Translations under genes and position numbers: made by a program
The notes under the pieces: model-generated
Databases searched by the model: none
What the model saw: the letters and a program-made list of their open reading frames with translations, nothing else
What the model was told of the DNA's origin: nothing
Source: Paraktedonobacter carboxidivorans
GTDB taxonomy: Bacteria; Chloroflexota; Ktedonobacteria; Ktedonobacterales; Ktedonobacteraceae
DNA: 64,000 nt
Direction of reading: 5' to 3'
NCBI GenBank assembly: GCA_041156125.1
Contig: JBEVTI010000016.1
Location: 55,702-119,701, forward strand
In this document: in pieces, positions 60,855 to 64,000 of the stretch
How positions within the stretch are numbered: the first letter of the stretch is position 1
Layout of the letters: the number at the start of each line of letters is the position of its first letter

Positions 60855-63332
60855 ATGAGTCCTGAAGCATTGATTGGGATGGAATTGGGAAACAGCGTCA
60901 TACAACGCTTGTTGGGTCAGGGAACAATGGGTACGATCTACCTGGCGACCCGCGCAGATCGTCAGGTGGCTATTAAAGTTCTTTTACCGTCAGCCTCCCT
61001 GACGGAGGCTGACAACGAAATATTTCTGCAACGCCTTGAGGAAATAATCGCGCGCAGCGCTTCTCTTGATCACCCTCATATCCTTCCCATACTCCACCAT
61101 GGCCGACAGGGGCAAATGGTCTATCAGATCACGCCTTATGTTGCTGGTGAGAGCCTGGAAGCCTTATTTGCTCGCTCACAGACGTTATCTTTTGTGCAAA
61201 TTCAGCATTATCTTGAGCAGATGGCTGCGGCACTGGACTATGCCCATACACACGGCATTCTCCACGGGGATATCAAAGCCAGCAATGTGTTATTAACGCC
61301 TGCGGGCGATCTCTTTGTCAGCGACTTTGGTCTGGCCAAACTGACGATAGAGAAGAATTTTGCCAGTGTGCGCCGGGCGCTACCAGGCATGCTCAATGCG
61401 ATCGCGCCAGAATACGTACTTAGCCAGGCGACCGACCAGCGAGCCGATATCTATGCGCTGGGGGTGGTATTGTATCAAATGGTCACTGGTATGCCACCTT
61501 TTCAGGGCAATTCACTTGGCGAGGTGGCGATGAAGCATGTGCAAAGCACGCCTCCATCTCCACAAACACTACGCACTGATCTACCACTGGCGGCTGAACA
61601 GGCCATGATACGCGCGCTGGCCAAAAATCCCACTGAGCGTTACACGCATGCCCGCGATCTTGCCACAGCTTTTGGCCTCGCGCTTGCCGCGACCCATTCA
61701 GCGCCCGCGCCAAACAAGGCCACGCACGCACTGAATGCCCTGACCGAACTGGCCAGCAGGCCGGAAGCGCTAGTAGAACCAGTAGCAGTTCCGCGCACTG
61801 GAGGGCTTTTTGATCCCAAGTGGCGCTCACAGACATCTCTGCCAACACCAGCCAGAAGCGCTCAGCCACCACAAGACGCGGAAGCCACACAATCAGCAGG
61901 AACCAGGGCTCCGGCCACCCATACTCTCACCCAGCTCTCACCTGCGTATCCGACCCCGGCGGACCAGCCCACGAATCCCGTTCCGGTGGTGCAGCCTGAC
62001 TTTGCTGAAAAAACCGAGCAAGCTGGACCTGGCGCGCAGAGTCCTCAAGGAGTTAACGAACAAGCTGGACCTGGACCCGGCACACGAAATCTGCGAACAG
62101 CTAACGAACAGATTAATTTCGGCACAGCGAATTTTCCTATGGCTAGCGAGCAGATTCCTACGCTCGACTTTCCAGCAACGCCTGAAGCTACGGTAAACAG
62201 CAAACGCGCTGGCCTGCCGGGTGCTAGCAATTTCCAGGCCAGCACACATGAACAGAGTCTGGCTCTTTCAGGCGGAAACGCCGGAATGCTGCAACTGGTG
62301 GATGCTCCGGTGAACAACACAGACGAGCTAAAGAATCTTAACTCACAACAGTTGCCCAGCCCAACTGGCATGCTTGGCGCGCTGGCTCAGTTCCCTGGTA
62401 ATGGAGACGGAACGGGCACGGGAACAATTAAGCTGACAGAGTCGGTGAAGATTGTTCAGGTGCCTATCGCGGGTCAGCCTGGACGCTTTATGACTGGCTA
62501 CCTGTCAACACTGCCCGCGGAACAGCCAGAGGTAAAGCTTACCAGGGGCCTTAGCACCAGGATGAGGATCGTTAGTATCATTCTGGCTGTGATCATTGTA
62601 GCCACTGGCTCCGGTGCTTTCCTGGCCACGCGTGGCCACAGCAATCAAGTAGATCCGGCAGCCAGAGGTCAGGCCACGCCCAATCTTCAGGCTACAACCG
62701 TATCTCAGGCTAGCGCAACTGCCAGTGCTAACATTATTCTCTCGGATACGCTAAATCAGAACACTAATCAGTGGCCAACTGGCTTGCAAAACTGGTACAC
62801 TTGCGCTTTCCAGAATGGGGCCTATCATATTAGCAATCACGATAAGCAGAAAAGCGCGTCCGTCCTCTTACCCCGCAAAACGATCAATGGACCATTAACC
62901 TATTCCTTGACCATGCAACAGGTTAAAGGGGATCAGACCTCCTCCAGTAATCTGTTCGGCATGATTTTGTACGCAACTGTGCAAAATGTTCCACATAAAC
63001 CGCAGGTTGACAAATTTTATGCCTTCGAGATTCTTAATGACTCTGGCGGTCAATATCAGTTCTGGAAATATGATAATAGCAAAAGCACTGGAAATCCCTG
63101 GAATCAACTTTGGACCAAGAATTTCGGCAAAGAATTCAAACAGGGCAGTGGAACATCCCATGTCAATACAGTGAAAATTGTTGCCACCGACAAAATGTTC
63201 ACGTTTATCGTGAATAATAAGCAAGTTGGTACATGGAAAGATCACTCCTTCTCCGCAGGTGGGGTTGGTATGCTGGTCAATCTGGATGGCTCGGAGGTTG
63301 CTTTTTCCAATCTCCTGTTAACGTACGCATAA
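60855..63332 (+). CDS. Receptor-like Ser/Thr kinase paralog with altered HRD motif (kinase 2)
   Basis: The 825-residue protein is built like kinase 1: kinase domain (about 10-275), long disordered linker with repeats (NEQ, AGPG), transmembrane helix at about 570-590 and a C-terminal extracellular domain clearly related to that of kinase 1. Shared linker motifs are LFDPKW and TIKLT..VKIV.VP. The glycine loop (GQGTMGTIYL), lysine 41 (VAIKV) and DFG (SDFGLAKL) are kept, but the catalytic HRD is HGD (residues 137-139, HGDIKASN) and APE follows an unusual activation segment. It may be active but lack phosphorylation-dependent activation. GAAGGAAAG lies 6 bases before ATG 60855. Confidence 0.92.
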   Translation: MSPEALIGMELGNSVIQRLLGQGTMGTIYLATRADRQVAIKVLLPSASLTEADNEIFLQRLEEIIARSASLDHPHILPILHHGRQGQMVYQITPYVAGESLEALFARSQTLSFVQIQHYLEQMAAALDYAHTHGILHGDIKASNVLLTPAGDLFVSDFGLAKLTIEKNFASVRRALPGMLNAIAPEYVLSQATDQRADIYALGVVLYQMVTGMPPFQGNSLGEVAMKHVQSTPPSPQTLRTDLPLAAEQAMIRALAKNPTERYTHARDLATAFGLALAATHSAPAPNKATHALNALTELASRPEALVEPVAVPRTGGLFDPKWRSQTSLPTPARSAQPPQDAEATQSAGTRAPATHTLTQLSPAYPTPADQPTNPVPVVQPDFAEKTEQAGPGAQSPQGVNEQAGPGPGTRNLRTANEQINFGTANFPMASEQIPTLDFPATPEATVNSKRAGLPGASNFQASTHEQSLALSGGNAGMLQLVDAPVNNTDELKNLNSQQLPSPTGMLGALAQFPGNGDGTGTGTIKLTESVKIVQVPIAGQPGRFMTGYLSTLPAEQPEVKLTRGLSTRMRIVSIILAVIIVATGSGAFLATRGHSNQVDPAARGQATPNLQATTVSQASATASANIILSDTLNQNTNQWPTGLQNWYTCAFQNGAYHISNHDKQKSASVLLPRKTINGPLTYSLTMQQVKGDQTSSSNLFGMILYATVQNVPHKPQVDKFYAFEILNDSGGQYQFWKYDNSKSTGNPWNQLWTKNFGKEFKQGSGTSHVNTVKIVATDKMFTFIVNNKQVGTWKDHSFSAGGVGMLVNLDGSEVAFSNLLLTYA

Positions 63333-63380
63333 ATCTTTCTGGCTGTTTTGCCCGTTTCGGGCCTACTGGTGGAGGTATCA

Positions 63381-63845
63381 TTGACCATTATTTCTATCGC
63401 CGCTTCGAACGCGGCTCACCTGGCTAATTCACAGGCATTGAGTTCTTTGACAAACACACTGGTAGCGGTAGTGCTATATGTGGCGGCTTTTCTGTTTCTA
63501 CTTAATGTCGCCCTGGCCATTACTTCCCGTAAAGGGCGGACCCTTGTCATCCTCTCGTTTGTGGCCGCCAGCCTGCTTGAACTGGCCATCTTTGTCTTTG
63601 TGCTACTTCTGCATATCGGTATTCTCACCCATATACCGTTCGCTCTGCCGGCTGGCTTGCCCTTTAACCGCTCCGAGATGGGTGGTACGCTGGCTCTAGC
63701 GATTGGTCTCTTCCCAGCTGCTTACTGGCAGGGTGCATCGATGTCACAACTGCGCCAGCGCATGGCCGATGATGCCAAAGTCATTAAGAATCGCGAGGGC
63801 GGCGTGCGCGTGCGCAGCCAGGCCCCTGGCGAGTGGCTAAATTAA
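63381..63845 (+). CDS. Small integral membrane protein, unknown function
   Basis: The 154-residue protein is predicted to start at TTG 63381, where GGTGGAGG lies 5 bases upstream; an earlier TTG at 63348 has no site. Hydrophobic segments at about 23-48, 55-80 and 95-115 suggest three transmembrane helices, followed by a basic tail (RQRMADDAKVIKNREGG). It lies 48 bases after kinase 2 and probably belongs to the same transcript. No family is recognised. Confidence 0.7.
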   Translation: MTIISIAASNAAHLANSQALSSLTNTLVAVVLYVAAFLFLLNVALAITSRKGRTLVILSFVAASLLELAIFVFVLLLHIGILTHIPFALPAGLPFNRSEMGGTLALAIGLFPAAYWQGASMSQLRQRMADDAKVIKNREGGVRVRSQAPGEWLN

Positions 63846-63846
63846 T

Positions 63847-63900
63847 GAGAGAGCTGACTCTGGCCTGCTTGTGCGCAAGCAGGCCAGAGTCAGCTCTCTC
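63847..63900. terminator. Perfect 25-bp hairpin between convergent genes
   Basis: Arms 63847-63871 and 63876-63900 are complementary around TGCG. It begins 1 base after the stop of the small membrane protein and ends 12 bases before the stop of the minus-strand gene. Confidence 0.75.
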
Positions 63901-63912
63901 TTGGTCTTACTC

Positions 63913-64000
63913 TTATGCTTTGACGAATTTAATAGCAGCAACGACCGGATCGGTATGGTGCTCAGCCATACGCAACTCCGCACGCCGCAGATTGTGCGCA
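63913..64000 (-). CDS. 3' end of an unidentified gene (partial)
   Basis: The last 28 codons of a minus-strand frame end at TAA (63913-63915). The C-terminus contains RAELRMAEHH and PVVAAIKFVKA, looks helical and has codon use like its neighbours. The start is outside the window. The fragment is too short to name, but the convergent palindrome supports a real gene. Confidence 0.55.
   Translation of the reverse strand, partial: AHNLRRAELRMAEHHTDPVVAAIKFVKA

Overview
The window looks like chromosomal DNA of a Ktedonobacterales-type member of the Chloroflexota. This is an inference from gene content: Gram-positive-style T-box leaders on leuS and glyS, several Ser/Thr kinases with one transmembrane helix and an extracellular sensor domain, a TIR-NB-ARC-TPR protein, a MurF-Alr fusion, an hrcA-dnaK-dnaJ cluster without grpE, and TTGACA/TATAAT-type promoters. 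I saw no phage, insertion sequence or CRISPR array.

Layout. 1-3.6 kb: tRNA-Ala(CGC), then a Leu T-box leader that contains a complete tRNA-Ala(GGC) gene with its own promoter, a leucine-rich small ORF, and leuS. 3.6-8 kb: two small ORFs, an ArsA/GET3-type ATPase, and an ECF sigma factor with a HEAT-repeat membrane partner. 8.1-10.1 kb: a Ser/Thr kinase gene whose N-lobe carries two in-frame TAG codons. 10.2-13.5 kb: a tyrosine catabolism operon (HPPD, FAH-family hydrolase, homogentisate dioxygenase). 13.6-21.8 kb: a small membrane protein, a PLP aminotransferase, leuA (-), a GH92 mannosidase (-), and leuCD. 22-28.2 kb: a 2-oxoacid dehydrogenase complex operon (E1a, E1b, E2, an MFS transporter, E3). 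28.3-30.8 kb: the TIR-NB-ARC-TPR protein. 31-39.4 kb: a Rieske oxygenase, a DUF4097-like protein, and a sulfur group (LysR, sulfurtransferase, sulfonate/nitrate-type ABC transporter) with a remnant of a lipid kinase. 39.5-43.4 kb: murF-alr and dprA (-). 44-52 kb: PBP1A, hrcA-dnaK, dnaJ. 52-57.6 kb: an EEP-family hydrolase, glyS with its T-box, and a Ski2-like helicase. 58-63.9 kb: two paralogous receptor-like Ser/Thr kinases and a small membrane protein. The window ends inside a gene on the minus strand.

The most striking global feature is a set of 17 perfect inverted repeats, unrelated to each other in sequence, with arms of 12 to 41 bp (most 20 bp or more). They sit at gene ends, often touching or overlapping stop codons, and most lack a T-tract. 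Added up, about 409 bp of arm pairing has no mismatch. They probably act as (often bidirectional) terminators or RNase III sites, but their perfection suggests a DNA-level process that keeps the arms identical.

Several leaders also look structured: the leuS and glyS T-boxes (recognised), a multi-hairpin leader before the sulfonate-type transporter, a leader with a small ORF near 3.7 kb, and compact foldable elements before pbp1A, dnaJ and both kinases. Translation starts were moved downstream of the longest reading frame wherever a Shine-Dalgarno sequence and family length supported it.
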